Origin: Pseudomonas sp. Root562
GTDB lineage: Bacteria > Pseudomonadota > Gammaproteobacteria > Pseudomonadales > Pseudomonadaceae
Assembly: GCF_001427125.1 (NCBI RefSeq)
Contig: NZ_LMGK01000025.1
Location: forward strand, 551,601 to 615,600
Length of the DNA stretch: 64,000 bases
Direction: 5' to 3'
A program made the translations under genes and the position numbers. Below, one piece after another: positions 17,289-26,049 of this stretch (its first letter is position 1; every line of letters begins with the position of its first letter). Below the pieces are notes generated by a model. That model made no database searches. It worked only from the letters and a program-made list of their open reading frames with translations, and was not told where the DNA came from.

Positions 17289-17377
17289 GGAAAGTCCTGT
17301 GAAATGGGGAGCGTTACTATCCATGACGGCCATGTCGAAAAAACGGACAACGAATACGAGTGATTTGCATTAAAAAT

Positions 17378-17465
17378 GTAAGAGCGAGCCTGCTCGCGAT
17401 GAGAGCCGTGTCAGCCAAAAGGATGATTGCTGACACTCCACAATCGCGAGCAGGCTCGCTCCTGC
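17378..17465. repeat. REPIN between receptor and fecR-type gene
   Basis: TGTAAGAGCGAGCCTGCTCG at the left and CGAGCAGGCTCGCTCCTGCA at the right are inverted. The element sits inside the signalling cassette, between the fecR-type stop at 17481 and the receptor start, so it may uncouple their transcription. Confidence 0.8.
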
Positions 17466-17480
17466 ATTGATTTTGGCGAA

Positions 17481-18440
17481 CTACAGCGGCTTGACCACCA
17501 CTAACAGATCCGTGAAGTACTCCACCTTGATCGGCAGGTTGTCCGCCAATGTCGCCAGTGCCGCGTCGGTATCGTCGAGGCGGAACACCCCGGAAACGCG
17601 CATGCCCTGCAACGCTTGCGTATCGAAACGCACCAGTCCGCGACGGTAACCGGCGAGGGCCTGAAGCACCTCGCTCACCGGCCGATCGTCGACCTTGAGC
17701 AAACCGCGAGTCCAGGCATCCGGCTCAGCGTTGCCAATGGCTTGTGGTGCTTGCGCCTGCCCGTCCTTGAGCCGCGTCTGCTGCCCCGCCATGACTTTGA
17801 TCGCCTCGGCACCATTGGCTTTGGCTGCGACCACCGACTCCAGAACCGTGACCACGGTGGCGCCATCGTCCGTGCGACGAACCAGGTAACGCGTACCCAG
17901 CGCGGTCGCCGTGCCTTGTTCGGTGCGCACCACGAACGGCCGCTTGGCGTCCTTGGCCACCTCCACCCACATCTCCCCGGTGAGCAACTCGACCACCCGT
18001 TGCTGGCCGTCGAATTTCACGTCCAGCGCCGAATGGCTGTTGAGTTGCACCCGGCTGCCGTCGGCCAACGCCACCTCCCGCCGTTCGCCCACGTCGGTGC
18101 GCTGGTCGGCAAACCACAGGGGCCAGTTCTCCAGGCTGAACCACCCACAGAACAGCACGCTCAACAGACCGAACACCTGAGCGCCACGGGTTGTGGCTTT
18201 CGGACGCGGTTGCGCAAAGGCCTGCTTGAGTGCAACCCGCGCCGGTGCCGCCGGCAACTCATCCAGGCTCGACCACAATGCCCGCATGCGTGTGTGCGCC
18301 AGTTCGTGGCGCGGGTCGGCCTTGCACCAGGCATCGAACGCCTCGCAGTCGCGATCAGTGACTGCTTCGTCGTGCAGCAACGCAAGCCAGTGCGCGGCCT
18401 CGACGATCATTTTCTCGGTAGGTTTATCGAGGCTCGTCAC
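17481..18440 (-). CDS. FecR-family sigma-factor regulator, second system
   Basis: 319 residues from the GTG at 18440, which overlaps the sigma-factor stop (GTGA); a start 12 codons earlier is less economical. DUF4880-like N-terminus (EAAHWLALLHDEAVTDRDC, DPRHELAHTRMRALW), one membrane helix around residues 82-98 (FGLLSVLFCGWF), periplasmic FecR domain (REVALADGSRVQLNSHSALD, TALGTRYLVRR) and a C-terminal STN-like region (VSGVFRLDDTDAALATLADN). It should relay the signal from the receptor at 14793-17288 to the sigma factor. Confidence 0.9.
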   Translation of the reverse strand: MTSLDKPTEKMIVEAAHWLALLHDEAVTDRDCEAFDAWCKADPRHELAHTRMRALWSSLDELPAAPARVALKQAFAQPRPKATTRGAQVFGLLSVLFCGWFSLENWPLWFADQRTDVGERREVALADGSRVQLNSHSALDVKFDGQQRVVELLTGEMWVEVAKDAKRPFVVRTEQGTATALGTRYLVRRTDDGATVVTVLESVVAAKANGAEAIKVMAGQQTRLKDGQAQAPQAIGNAEPDAWTRGLLKVDDRPVSEVLQALAGYRRGLVRFDTQALQGMRVSGVFRLDDTDAALATLADNLPIKVEYFTDLLVVVKPL

Positions 18441-18982
18441 GCGGGCGAATCCTCGGTGTACAAGGCGTTGTAGCAATGCACCAACACACTCGCGACGTAA
18501 TTTTTCACGGTACTGGCCGACACCTTCAGTTCGATGGCGATTTCGCTGTAGGTCAGGCCGTCCAGGCGGCTAAGCAGAAAAGCTTCGCGGGTCTTGGTCG
18601 GCAACCCGGCGAGCATGGCGGAAATTTTTTCCAGCGCATCAAGCGCCGCGTGCACCGCCGCCGGATCGGGCATGCCGGCGTCTTGAGCCTGCAACGCCAA
18701 CGCCTCAAGGTACGCCTGCTCGATCCGTCGGCGCCGCGCGCCATCGATCAGCAAGCGCCCCGCCATCGTCGCCAGAAAGGCCCGGGGTTCCTTGATGGAC
18801 TGCGGTTCGGCAAGGGTCAGCACCCGAATGAAGGCATCGTGCGCGAGGTCCGCCGCCCGTTGCGAGCAGCCCAGTTTTTTCCGCAGCCAGCCATGCAACC
18901 ATGAATGATGATTGCTGTAGAGCTCAGTGAAAGTCTGCTGACGACGCGCAAGATCGTCGCCGGCCACGGAAAAATCGCGCAT
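18437..18982 (-). CDS. ECF sigma factor, FecI type, second system
   Basis: 181 residues. Region 2 is AADLAHDAFIRVLTLAEPQS; region 4 is LDGLTYSEIAIELKVSASTV. The N-terminal FTELYSNHHSWLHGWLRKKL mirrors HTLYEDHHSWLCGWLRKRL of the sigma at 13490, so the two are paralogues. No convincing Fur box was found in the 60 bp upstream, which is AT-rich (AAATTTCTCAAATAAG), unlike the first system. The stop overlaps the fecR-type GTG, implying translational coupling. Confidence 0.9.
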   Translation of the reverse strand: MRDFSVAGDDLARRQQTFTELYSNHHSWLHGWLRKKLGCSQRAADLAHDAFIRVLTLAEPQSIKEPRAFLATMAGRLLIDGARRRRIEQAYLEALALQAQDAGMPDPAAVHAALDALEKISAMLAGLPTKTREAFLLSRLDGLTYSEIAIELKVSASTVKNYVASVLVHCYNALYTEDSPA

Positions 18983-19065
18983 ACGAAAAAATTTCTCAAA
19001 TAAGAAAAATTACCAATAGCGCGAACGATGACAGCAAATCTTCACCAGAGCAAGCGACGTGGTGA

Positions 19066-19752
19066 TCAACCTTTGGCGTCAGGCGAGTCGGCCTCCTGCA
19101 CCCACGCCCGTTGCAACAACTCGATGACCTCCGCGTCCGACGTCTGGGAAAAATCCACGTACCAGTGCCCAATCGATGTGAACCAGTCCGGAAACAATGG
19201 GCACACCAGTTCATCCACTTCCCTGCGCAGCGCCTCGGCCGTTTCAACCGGCGCCACCGGAACGGCCACCACGATGCGCGACGGCGCCTGCAATCGAACC
19301 GCCTGCACCGCCGCCCGCATCGAAGCGCCAGTCGCCAGGCCGTCGTCGATCAGGATCACCACCTGGTCCTTGAGATGCACCGGCGCACGCGATCCCCGAT
19401 AGACCTGCTCTCGACGCCGCAGTTCGCGGCTCTCGCGGTCGACCACGGCCTGGAAAGCAGCCCTGTCGATGGGATGAAAGTGCAGTGCTTCTTCATTGCG
19501 AATCTGAATGCCGCCACTGGCAATCGCGCCCATGGCGTACTCCGGACGGGACGGCACGCCGAGTTTGCGCACCAGCATCAAGTCGAGGCGAACACCCAGC
19601 GCCCTGGCCACTTCATAGGCCACCGGCACACCGCCACGGGGCAAGGCGAGAATGATGACATCAGGCCGATGGGCGTAATGCAGCAACGGCTCCACCAACC
19701 GCCGCCCTGCGGCTGCTCGATCCTGCAGGATGGAATGGGACAAGGGGCTCAT
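19066..19752 (-). CDS. Phosphoribosyltransferase family protein
   Basis: 228 residues. The PRPP-binding loop is VVILIDDGLATGASM (residues 131-145), and the N-terminal ILALPRGGVPVAYEVARALG is the usual partner motif. The family transfers or binds phosphoribosyl groups, but this stand-alone type is not one of the purine or pyrimidine salvage enzymes and its substrate is not known. Similar proteins often lie near hydrolases. It ends just downstream of the second signalling system and appears monocistronic. Confidence 0.85.
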   Translation of the reverse strand: MSPLSHSILQDRAAAGRRLVEPLLHYAHRPDVIILALPRGGVPVAYEVARALGVRLDLMLVRKLGVPSRPEYAMGAIASGGIQIRNEEALHFHPIDRAAFQAVVDRESRELRRREQVYRGSRAPVHLKDQVVILIDDGLATGASMRAAVQAVRLQAPSRIVVAVPVAPVETAEALRREVDELVCPLFPDWFTSIGHWYVDFSQTSDAEVIELLQRAWVQEADSPDAKG

Positions 19753-19913
19753 TGGAAAACCTCCCCAGGCGATCGCGCCTGCCGGTGACTTCCCCCACCC
19801 CTGATTGTCGGTGCGATGATGGCCGTCATCAAGACCTCCCTGCGTACCGCCGATCCCCTGCAGGCGAGCCTCCTCACGATGGGGCCAGCCCAGTCAACCG
19901 TGACGCTTGAGGG

Positions 19914-20879
19914 TTATTTCCCTACATGCCTGGCAAGAAAATCCCCGACCAACCGCGCAATTTCCCCGGGTTTTTCATCCAGTGCAAAATGACCGGCCTC
20001 CAGCACATGAATGTCCGCGGCCGGGAGATCCCGTCGATAGGCCTCGGTTTCGGCAACGTCAAAAGACGGATCAAACTTGCCCCACACTACCAGCGTCGGT
20101 GGTTGGTGCTCGCGTAGCCAGGCTTGCCACTTCGGATAGCTGGCCACATTGTTGCGGTAGTCATAGAACAGATCACTTTGGATATCCGCTTGTCCTGGCT
20201 GATTCAGGAAGTTGTATTCGTCGGTCCACAAATCCGGGTTGAAAACTTCTATCGCAGGATTGGCACCGACGTGCCGCTGCCGGGTGGTCGCCAACGAGAA
20301 AAAGCTCGCTCGCAACCCCGCCTCGTTCGGGGCTCGATTGGCCCAGAACTCACGCCGTTTCTGCCACAGCGGCCCGAGCCCATCCTCGTGTGCAACCGCA
20401 TTCTGGATAATCAGTGCCTGCAGGCGTTCGGGATGGGCGAGCATCATTCGGAATCCAACCGGGCCGCCGTAGTCCTGCACATACAGCGCATATTTGTTCA
20501 GGCCCAGTGCTTCGGTGAAATGCTCCATAACACTGGCCAGATGATCGAAGGTATAAACAAACAACTTCGCATCCGGGGCATCGCTGTGACCAAACCCAGG
20601 ATAGTCCGGCGCCACCAGGTGGTAGTGCTGCGCCAACCGTGACAGCAGCGGGTCATACATGCGCGAAGAACTGGGAAAGCCGTGCAGCAGCAACAAAGTT
20701 GGCGCATCCGGCCGCCCGGCTTCACGATAGAAAATCGACAGGTCATCAACCTTGATACTGCGGTAGGCAACCGTCATATGCTCCACCGAAGGGCTGGCCG
20801 GTTCGGCAGCGTGGGCGACATTGGAAAGCGACAGGCCCATGGCACAACCGAGGGCCAGGGCAGGCAGCCATTTATTCAT
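19914..20879 (-). CDS. Exported alpha/beta hydrolase, haloalkane dehalogenase/epoxide hydrolase-like
   Basis: 321 residues from the ATG at 20879 (GGAG 7 nt upstream); a TTG six codons earlier was rejected. Signal peptide MNKWLPALALGCAMGLSLSN ending near AHA. The oxyanion HGFPSS motif is followed by the nucleophile elbow VQDYGGPVGFR, in which Asp replaces the usual Ser. This is the pattern of haloalkane dehalogenases and soluble epoxide hydrolases. The general acid/base pair is probably Asp in WGKFDPSFD and His in EAGHFALDE. Periplasmic location is unusual for this subgroup but recurs in Pseudomonas. Substrate unknown. Confidence 0.85.
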   Translation of the reverse strand: MNKWLPALALGCAMGLSLSNVAHAAEPASPSVEHMTVAYRSIKVDDLSIFYREAGRPDAPTLLLLHGFPSSSRMYDPLLSRLAQHYHLVAPDYPGFGHSDAPDAKLFVYTFDHLASVMEHFTEALGLNKYALYVQDYGGPVGFRMMLAHPERLQALIIQNAVAHEDGLGPLWQKRREFWANRAPNEAGLRASFFSLATTRQRHVGANPAIEVFNPDLWTDEYNFLNQPGQADIQSDLFYDYRNNVASYPKWQAWLREHQPPTLVVWGKFDPSFDVAETEAYRRDLPAADIHVLEAGHFALDEKPGEIARLVGDFLARHVGK

Positions 20880-21017
20880 GGGAAAACTCCGATTCAAGGT
20901 GCAAAAGTGACCTGGGTAAACAGTGCCACCTCGATGTATCCACCCCGTACCGGATTTGTAATGATCTGTATTTTCACCGCCGATCTTACATAGCGATACA
21001 CAGGCCCTGCCGCCCTG

Positions 21018-22394
21018 CTACACCAACCGCTCAATCTTCTGATGCTGCCACACCAATTTGTAATACAGCGTTTGCAACGCCAGCATCCCCAGATACGCCA
21101 CCGGAAACGCCATCCAAACCCCTGGCAAGCCGAACCGCGCGTCCAGCAAATACGCCACCGGCAGTTGCACACCCACCACGCACACAATCGAAATCGCCAC
21201 CGGCACCATCACCGTGCCGCTGGCGCGCATGATGCCGCCGATGATTGCCTGGAAGCCGAACACCAACAGGCTCCAGAGCATGATGTGCAACAGGTGTTCA
21301 GCCATATTCAGCGTCGTTTCTTCCGTGAGGAACGACGCCAGCAACCAACTCGACAACACGTACCCGAGCACGATCAAGCCGCCCGTCAGGCACACATTGA
21401 TCATCAATCCGGTCTTCAGAATTGGCCCGATGCGTTCGATGCGCCCTGCCCCGATCGCCTGCGCGCCAAGGATCGACGCCGTGATCGCAATCGACAGCGC
21501 CGGGAACTGCACGTAATTGACGATCTGCGTCACCGCGCCATAAGCCGCCGTCGCCTGGGAACCGTGCTGGTTCACCAGCGCCAGGATCACCAGCTCCGAC
21601 AGCGACAACACCACCATCTGCAACCCGGTGGGCAAACCGATGCGCAACACCTTGCCGAGAATCCCCCAATCGAGCTTCATCGACGCAAAAAACTCGCGGT
21701 CCGGCGCCAACGGATGGCCCCGACGAATCAAGCGCCATGCCAGCCACCCCATCGCCACCAGGTTACCCGCCAACCCGGCAAACGCCGCACTTTGAATCCC
21801 CAGCGGCGGCAACCCCAACCACCCGCGAATCAACGCCGGCGTCAGCGCCAGGCCAATAACGGTCGACACCACCAGCGCCAACAACGGCGACATCGTATCG
21901 CTCACCCCGCGCAACAACTGCGTGAACAACACAAACACCAGCATCGTCGGCATGAACCACAACATCACATGGGCATACGCCACCGCATCGTCCAGCACGT
22001 CCGCCGGCGTCCCCAACCCCACCAGCGAAGACCGCGCAAACACACTCCCCACCACCGCCGCCACCAAGCCGATCAACACCCCCAACATCAACGTCGCCCC
22101 GGCGATGGCCTTGACCAGATGCACCTCACGCGCGCCCCACGCTTGTCCGATCAAAACCCCCGCACCCGCGCCCAAACCAATGACCAGGGCAATAAAGAAG
22201 AACACGATGGGAAACATCCCCGACACCGCCGCCAGCGCCTGCGTGCCGAGCATCTGGCCGATGTAGATGCTGTTGACGGTGCCGGACATGGATTGCAGGA
22301 AATTCGACAGCACCATGGGCGCGAGGAAAAGCAGGTAGGTTTTCCAGAGCGGATGTTGGGCGGCAGTGGCAGTTTGCATGGGGTGGAGGTCCAT
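21018..22394 (-). CDS. MATE family efflux transporter
   Basis: 458 residues from the ATG at 22394; an ATG at 22379 is equally possible and ribosome binding sites are weak for both. Twelve hydrophobic segments are apparent. LFLAPMVLSNFLQSMSGTVN and IYIGQMLGTQALAAVSGMFP form the first two helices of the MATE fold, repeated in the second half as LRIGLPTGLQMVVLSLSELV. Members export cationic drugs or metabolites in exchange for Na+ or H+. It stands alone between a hydrolase gene and a structured leader region; no local regulator is seen. Confidence 0.9.
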   Translation of the reverse strand: MDLHPMQTATAAQHPLWKTYLLFLAPMVLSNFLQSMSGTVNSIYIGQMLGTQALAAVSGMFPIVFFFIALVIGLGAGAGVLIGQAWGAREVHLVKAIAGATLMLGVLIGLVAAVVGSVFARSSLVGLGTPADVLDDAVAYAHVMLWFMPTMLVFVLFTQLLRGVSDTMSPLLALVVSTVIGLALTPALIRGWLGLPPLGIQSAAFAGLAGNLVAMGWLAWRLIRRGHPLAPDREFFASMKLDWGILGKVLRIGLPTGLQMVVLSLSELVILALVNQHGSQATAAYGAVTQIVNYVQFPALSIAITASILGAQAIGAGRIERIGPILKTGLMINVCLTGGLIVLGYVLSSWLLASFLTEETTLNMAEHLLHIMLWSLLVFGFQAIIGGIMRASGTVMVPVAISIVCVVGVQLPVAYLLDARFGLPGVWMAFPVAYLGMLALQTLYYKLVWQHQKIERLV

Positions 22395-22691
22395 CTCGAC
22401 GGCGTGAGGGCTGATGAAGGATAGCTTCGGTGAGTTATGAGCGAGGGGCAACGTACATTTTGGGGGACGTGTTTAGTTTTGTAGGGAAGTGATGTGAAAG
22501 ATCCGAGAATGCGGCGACTTTGGTCCTACATGAAGTTCGGAATGCCTCACCTACCCTGCCGATCTCGTGAGGCTTATAGTCGGTGCCGTCGCCCCAAATG
22601 GCGATTCGGGTTTGGCGACCTGATCGATTGGAATGCAAAGGCTCTGTGCTTTAATGCAGTCGCTTTTGCATGCCCGCAAAGCTGTCTTTAT
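22395..22691. other. Intergenic region without recognisable gene
   Basis: About 300 bp upstream of the MATE gene and of the structured leader. Open frames on both strands here have no family features. It presumably holds the promoters of the divergent MATE gene and the 22824 gene. Confidence 0.5.
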
Positions 22692-22763
22692 GGCAGCTGT
22701 GCGCGGGAGACCTTCGGGTCTGCCGGATTCCGATCCCGGTTCGCCAACCTGCGTACAGCTGTC
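22692..22763 (+). ncRNA. Highly structured leader element upstream of a small gene
   Basis: A 16-bp closing helix pairs 22692-22707 (GGCAGCTGTGCGCGGG) with 22748-22763 (CCTGCGTACAGCTGTC), allowing three G-U pairs. Inside are AGACC-TTCG-GGTCT (22708-22721), with the stable cUUCGg tetraloop on the + strand, and a second hairpin 22723-22739 (CCGGAT-TCCG-ATCCCGG with one bulged C). The result is a three-way junction that ends 60 nt before the ATG at 22824. I believe similar leaders precede related small genes in other Pseudomonas genomes, but I cannot check that here. It may be a cis-regulatory RNA, or a mobile palindromic element. Confidence 0.55.
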
Positions 22764-22823
22764 ACCCATTCGTTTGGCGACGATTGAGGGACAGTCAACC
22801 TTTGCCTTGATCGGAGTTTCACT

Positions 22824-23096
22824 ATGGAAAGATACATGCCCCTCACCGGACTTGACCTGATTCCGCCCTCCCTGCTCATTGATACCGAAGCCCCGCTCGA
22901 CGTCCTGCAAGCCATGGCGGATTACCGCATTCGCACAGTCACTCAGGTATTGGAGAACATCGCCTTTCGCGCCGAGATTGGTTGCGACACGGTGGTGTTG
23001 TCGGACTTTTCCAAACTGCTGGCCATTCCGTTGCGCGATGGTTGTGATTTGATGGATGTGGTTGGGCGACGATTGCGGGCGCAAGCGGCGCAGTAA
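22824..23096 (+). CDS. Small conserved-type hypothetical protein (resembles DUF3077-like Pseudomonas proteins)
   Basis: 90 residues, with no signal peptide and no membrane segment. It starts MERYMPLTGLDLIPPSLLID, has an amphipathic middle (TEAPLDVLQAMADYRIRTVT) and ends RLRAQAAQ. Placement near the DUF3077 type of short Pseudomonas protein rests on general layout and is uncertain. It is bracketed by the structured leader at 22692-22763 and a perfect terminator at 23103-23128, so it is a self-contained transcription unit. No function can be stated. Confidence 0.6.
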   Translation: MERYMPLTGLDLIPPSLLIDTEAPLDVLQAMADYRIRTVTQVLENIAFRAEIGCDTVVLSDFSKLLAIPLRDGCDLMDVVGRRLRAQAAQ

Positions 23097-23102
23097 ATAA
23101 AA

Positions 23103-23128
23103 TCGGGCGCTCTCGGCGCCCGACTTTT
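23103..23128 (+). terminator. Rho-independent terminator of the small gene
   Basis: TCGGGCGC and GCGCCCGA form a perfect 8-bp stem with a 5-base loop, followed by CTTTT, 6 bp after the stop codon. Confidence 0.75.
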
Positions 23129-23158
23129 CGCAGGATCAAAATAGGGTTATTCGTCAGC

Positions 23159-23617
23159 TCACTCCAACAACGCAACCAATCGCGGTTCAATCGACCCCTT
23201 TTCCACCTCAAGCAACGCCAACGTCACCGGCAACCTGAACCGCCGCGGCCCCGCGCTGCCTGGATTGAGGTACAGCCGTTCACTGCGCCATTCGATGAGC
23301 GGTTTATGAGAATGCCCGGTAATCACCAGCCTCGTGCCTTCATCAAGCAAGGCAGGCACATCGGCAACGTCGTGGACCAGCAAGGTCTGCCAGCCCTCGA
23401 CGTCGAAACCCAGGTGATCAACGAGTTGCTCCGCCCACGGTGCGCCCAAGTCATTGTTCCCGCGCACCACATGCAACGGCGCAATGGCTGCCAGTTGCTC
23501 AAGAATTTCCGGCTTGCCGATGTCGCCCGCGTGAATGATCAACCCACTGCCCTGCAAAGCCATCAGAGCTTCGGGACGGAGCAGGCCGTGGGTATCGGAA
23601 ATAACGCCAACTTTCAT
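23159..23617 (-). CDS. YfcE/MJ0936-type metallophosphoesterase
   Basis: 152 residues from the ATG at 23617 (GGAG 6 nt upstream); the frame is open 12 codons further but the fold starts at MKVGVISDTHG. All metal-binding blocks are present: SDTHG (Asp8, His10), HAGDIG, RGNND and TGHSH. These small calcineurin-like enzymes hydrolyse phosphodiesters with two divalent metals; the natural substrate is usually unknown. It is an isolated gene, convergent with the small gene at 22824. Confidence 0.88.
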   Translation of the reverse strand: MKVGVISDTHGLLRPEALMALQGSGLIIHAGDIGKPEILEQLAAIAPLHVVRGNNDLGAPWAEQLVDHLGFDVEGWQTLLVHDVADVPALLDEGTRLVITGHSHKPLIEWRSERLYLNPGSAGPRRFRLPVTLALLEVEKGSIEPRLVALLE

Positions 23618-24059
23618 GCAAGGCTCCAAGTCAGGCTCAAGGATGATCTTCAACAGAAACGGCCAGGAGCTGCCGCTCGAGTAATTTTAAAAGTCCATCC
23701 GATAGTTCTTCATCATTTCTGATTCTGGCGGATCAACCGAGTACCCATGTGCGACTGGTTGAAGAACGCCGCCTCATAGCAGCCAATCACTGAAGAAGGT
23801 ACCCTCGCACCCAAGCCCCCAAGATACTCATAATCACACGATGAAACGTATCTTCAACCACCTGAGTGACTGGCATCGTTTTGATCCTCCGGGATGGGCA
23901 GAAAGCGGCCAAGAGGAAACCTTCGAAAGCGTCTAGAAAATTAGAGGTGATTCGCGGCAATACCGCATTCCTGTGAGGAATGCCCCCATAAAAAACACGC
24001 ATTTTATTTAAAGCGTCGGATGTTCTAGCGTGTTCCATTCTGCATATGGAGATGTCGCT
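23618..24059. other. Gene-poor stretch with one tiny ORF
   Basis: About 440 bp between the metallophosphoesterase and the GST gene. One 31-codon frame at 23841-23936 reads MKRIFNHLSDWHRFDPPGWA and stops; it has no ribosome binding site I would trust and may be a relic. No other family feature was seen on either strand. Confidence 0.4.
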
Positions 24060-24692
24060 ATGAATGACCCGAGACTGCGCCTTTACGTTGACTCTCAATT
24101 CACCAGCCCCTACGCGCTGTCATGCTTTGTGGCACTTAGAGAAAAGGGAATTGAGTTCGAAATGAGTACCTTGAACCTGGCAACACTGGAGAACCAGACC
24201 AGTGATTATGCCCGTCTTTCGTTGACTCAGAGAGTGCCCACCCTCGTGCATGGTGACTTTGCGTTGTCGGAATCATCGGCAATCACTGAGTACCTGGAAG
24301 ATGTGTTCCCCCAAACATCTGTTTACCCACAGCCCCCGCAACAGCGTGCCGCGGCGAGACAAATTCAAGCGTGGCTACGCAGTGATTTGCTACCCATCCG
24401 CCAGGAGCGCTCAACGCTGGTTATATTCTATGGCCAAAAATACGGACCTTTGTCCGCATCGGCTGAATCTGCCAAGCAAAAGTTGCTTGATGTCGCTCAA
24501 TCGCTGCTTACCGATAGCCCGAACTACATCTTTGGCCAATGGTCGATCGCCGATGTTGATCTGGCATTGATGCTGAACCGATTGATTCTTAATGGGGACA
24601 CCGTACCGGCTCAACTGGAGGATTACGCCCAGCGCCAATGGCAGCGCCCGACAGTGCAAGAGTGGATCAAGCTGCAACGACCTCCAATGTAG
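24060..24692 (+). CDS. yfcF: YfcF-type glutathione S-transferase
   Basis: 210 residues from the ATG at 24060. The thioredoxin-like N-domain begins LRLYVDSQFTSPYALSCFVA; ESSAITEYLEDVFP is the glutathione gamma-glutamyl-binding region. The C-domain contains RQIQAWLRSDLLPIRQERS and SIADVDLALMLNRLILNGD, blocks I recognise from E. coli YfcF, a GST with peroxidase-like and oxidative-stress roles. Length fits (214 in E. coli). It stands alone, with no obvious operon partner. Confidence 0.85.
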   Translation: MNDPRLRLYVDSQFTSPYALSCFVALREKGIEFEMSTLNLATLENQTSDYARLSLTQRVPTLVHGDFALSESSAITEYLEDVFPQTSVYPQPPQQRAAARQIQAWLRSDLLPIRQERSTLVIFYGQKYGPLSASAESAKQKLLDVAQSLLTDSPNYIFGQWSIADVDLALMLNRLILNGDTVPAQLEDYAQRQWQRPTVQEWIKLQRPPM

Positions 24693-24820
24693 CCGCACGC
24701 AAATTGCTGATAATGGCCGAATTCTGCCGCTGCTGAGCAGCAGTTATGGGGCGAAAGCAGCCTCTTGAAACCGAGCGCGACGTACAAGTCACGCCCGGAC
24801 ACGTCAGGTCCCCTTCGCGA

Positions 24821-25083
24821 TTAAGCGCCTATTAGCACACCAGAGTCGCCTGCCCGCCAGACGTTGTCGACCGTCACCCGCTGGATGCCCTATCCCGCGC
24901 CGAGCCTGACCAACTCAACGGCGTAGCGGTATTCATGAGGCAATGGCGTGCCGGGTCGTTCTTCAGCACAGGCTGCGCCTTCATAACCGCATCCAGGTGT
25001 GCCCTGTCACCCTCGAAGGTCACTCGGGGATTGCTGACAGAATGAGTGGTATCGACGTGCCCAAGGCACCGAACAACGCCGCA
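24821..25083 (-). pseudogene. Decayed SnoaL/NTF2-like gene
   Basis: Reading the minus strand gives HSVSNPRVTFEGDRAHLDAV and NDPARHCLM in one frame. The next frame then continues YRYAVELVRLGAG, stop (TAG), and GIQRVTVDNVWRAGDS before the terminal TAA at 24821. These are consecutive conserved blocks of SnoaL-like polyketide-cyclase-fold proteins, so the gene has at least one frameshift (near 24935) and one nonsense codon. The N-terminal part is missing or unrecognisable. It lies just downstream of the SDR gene, in the same direction, and was probably its operon partner. Confidence 0.65.
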
Positions 25084-25107
25084 ACGATGGAGATTTAGCC
25101 AGGCAAG

Positions 25108-25857
25108 TCAGTACCCCACACCACGAACACCGCCCGAAGCACGGATGGATTCGCCCGTCACCCAACGCGAATCTTCAGATGCCAGAAACACGGCCAATGG
25201 TGCGATGTCCTCAGGTTCCCCAAAGCGTCCCAACGGTGTTCCAGCCAACAGCTTTTCTCCGAACTCTCCTGCAAAGTTGCCATCGGTAGCCGGGGTGTTC
25301 GTATGGCCTGGCAGAATCGAGTTGACCCTGATACCGCGTGCGCCCAACTCCCTGGCCAGTGCGAAGGTCAAGGTATCGATTGCACCTTTAGTAGCCGAGT
25401 AGACGCTCGATGCCAGATAGGGGTCGGTACTGAGGATCGAGCTGATATTGATGATGCTACCGTTCGACCCCAGCAGTTTGACGGCCTCACGCACTGCCAG
25501 CAGATAGCCCAGCACATTCAGGTTGAATTGCTTATGGAAGGCATCTTCGGTCAGGTCATCGATCATCTCGAACACAGCCACACCGGCATTGTTGACCAGG
25601 ATATCCAGAGTGCCGTAGTTCTCACGGACCGTTTCAAACAGGCGCACCACATCGGTCGCCTGACTCATGTCTGCCTGCACGGCTAGCGCTGCTCCGCCAT
25701 TAGCCTCAATCCCGGCAACCACAGCATCGGCATCCGCCTGGCTGGTGGCGTAATTGATGATGACCGTTGCGCCCTGCGCCGCCAAAGCCTTGGCAATCCC
25801 GGCGCCGATGCCCTTGGATGCGCCGGTGACAACCGCTATTTTTCCTTCGAGTTTCAT
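25108..25857 (-). CDS. Short-chain dehydrogenase/reductase (classical SDR)
   Basis: 249 residues. Cofactor motif VTGASKGIG (residues 10-18), NNAG at 89-92, and the catalytic set Ser139/140, Tyr153 and Lys157 (YSATK) are intact. The Ala-Ser-Lys after the first Gly favours NADP. It interconverts a hydroxyl and carbonyl group on an unknown substrate. It is divergent from an AraC regulator at 26050, which very probably controls it; the same arrangement recurs at 28335-30113. Confidence 0.9.
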   Translation of the reverse strand: MKLEGKIAVVTGASKGIGAGIAKALAAQGATVIINYATSQADADAVVAGIEANGGAALAVQADMSQATDVVRLFETVRENYGTLDILVNNAGVAVFEMIDDLTEDAFHKQFNLNVLGYLLAVREAVKLLGSNGSIINISSILSTDPYLASSVYSATKGAIDTLTFALARELGARGIRVNSILPGHTNTPATDGNFAGEFGEKLLAGTPLGRFGEPEDIAPLAVFLASEDSRWVTGESIRASGGVRGVGY

Positions 25858-26049
25858 GACTTGCCCTTTTGAAGTTACGTGACAGGTGGCTGCGTCGCGC
25901 TTGGGTCATGAAAGACTGCAAGGCAACGCGCCGCTTGCCATCAGTATTCAGGCAGCGAGGACGCCGACGTTTGCCGGTTAATCGCACATGCTTGCCTATC
26001 CTTCTCACTGGGCTTGCCATGGCCCGGGATATGGCTCACGGTGGACAGC

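Noticed and set aside
18983..19030. Possible Fur box before the second FecI-type sigma gene
   Set aside because: The best alignment of the AT-rich stretch to the Fur consensus matches about 8 of 19 positions, no better than chance for such composition.
21042..22424. 460-codon open frame on the + strand
   Set aside because: Antisense to the MATE gene; composed mostly of His, Arg, Gln and Pro, as expected from reading the complement of membrane helices.
23787..24098. 103-codon open frame on the - strand
   Set aside because: Overlaps the start of the GST gene, has no ribosome binding site and no recognisable feature.
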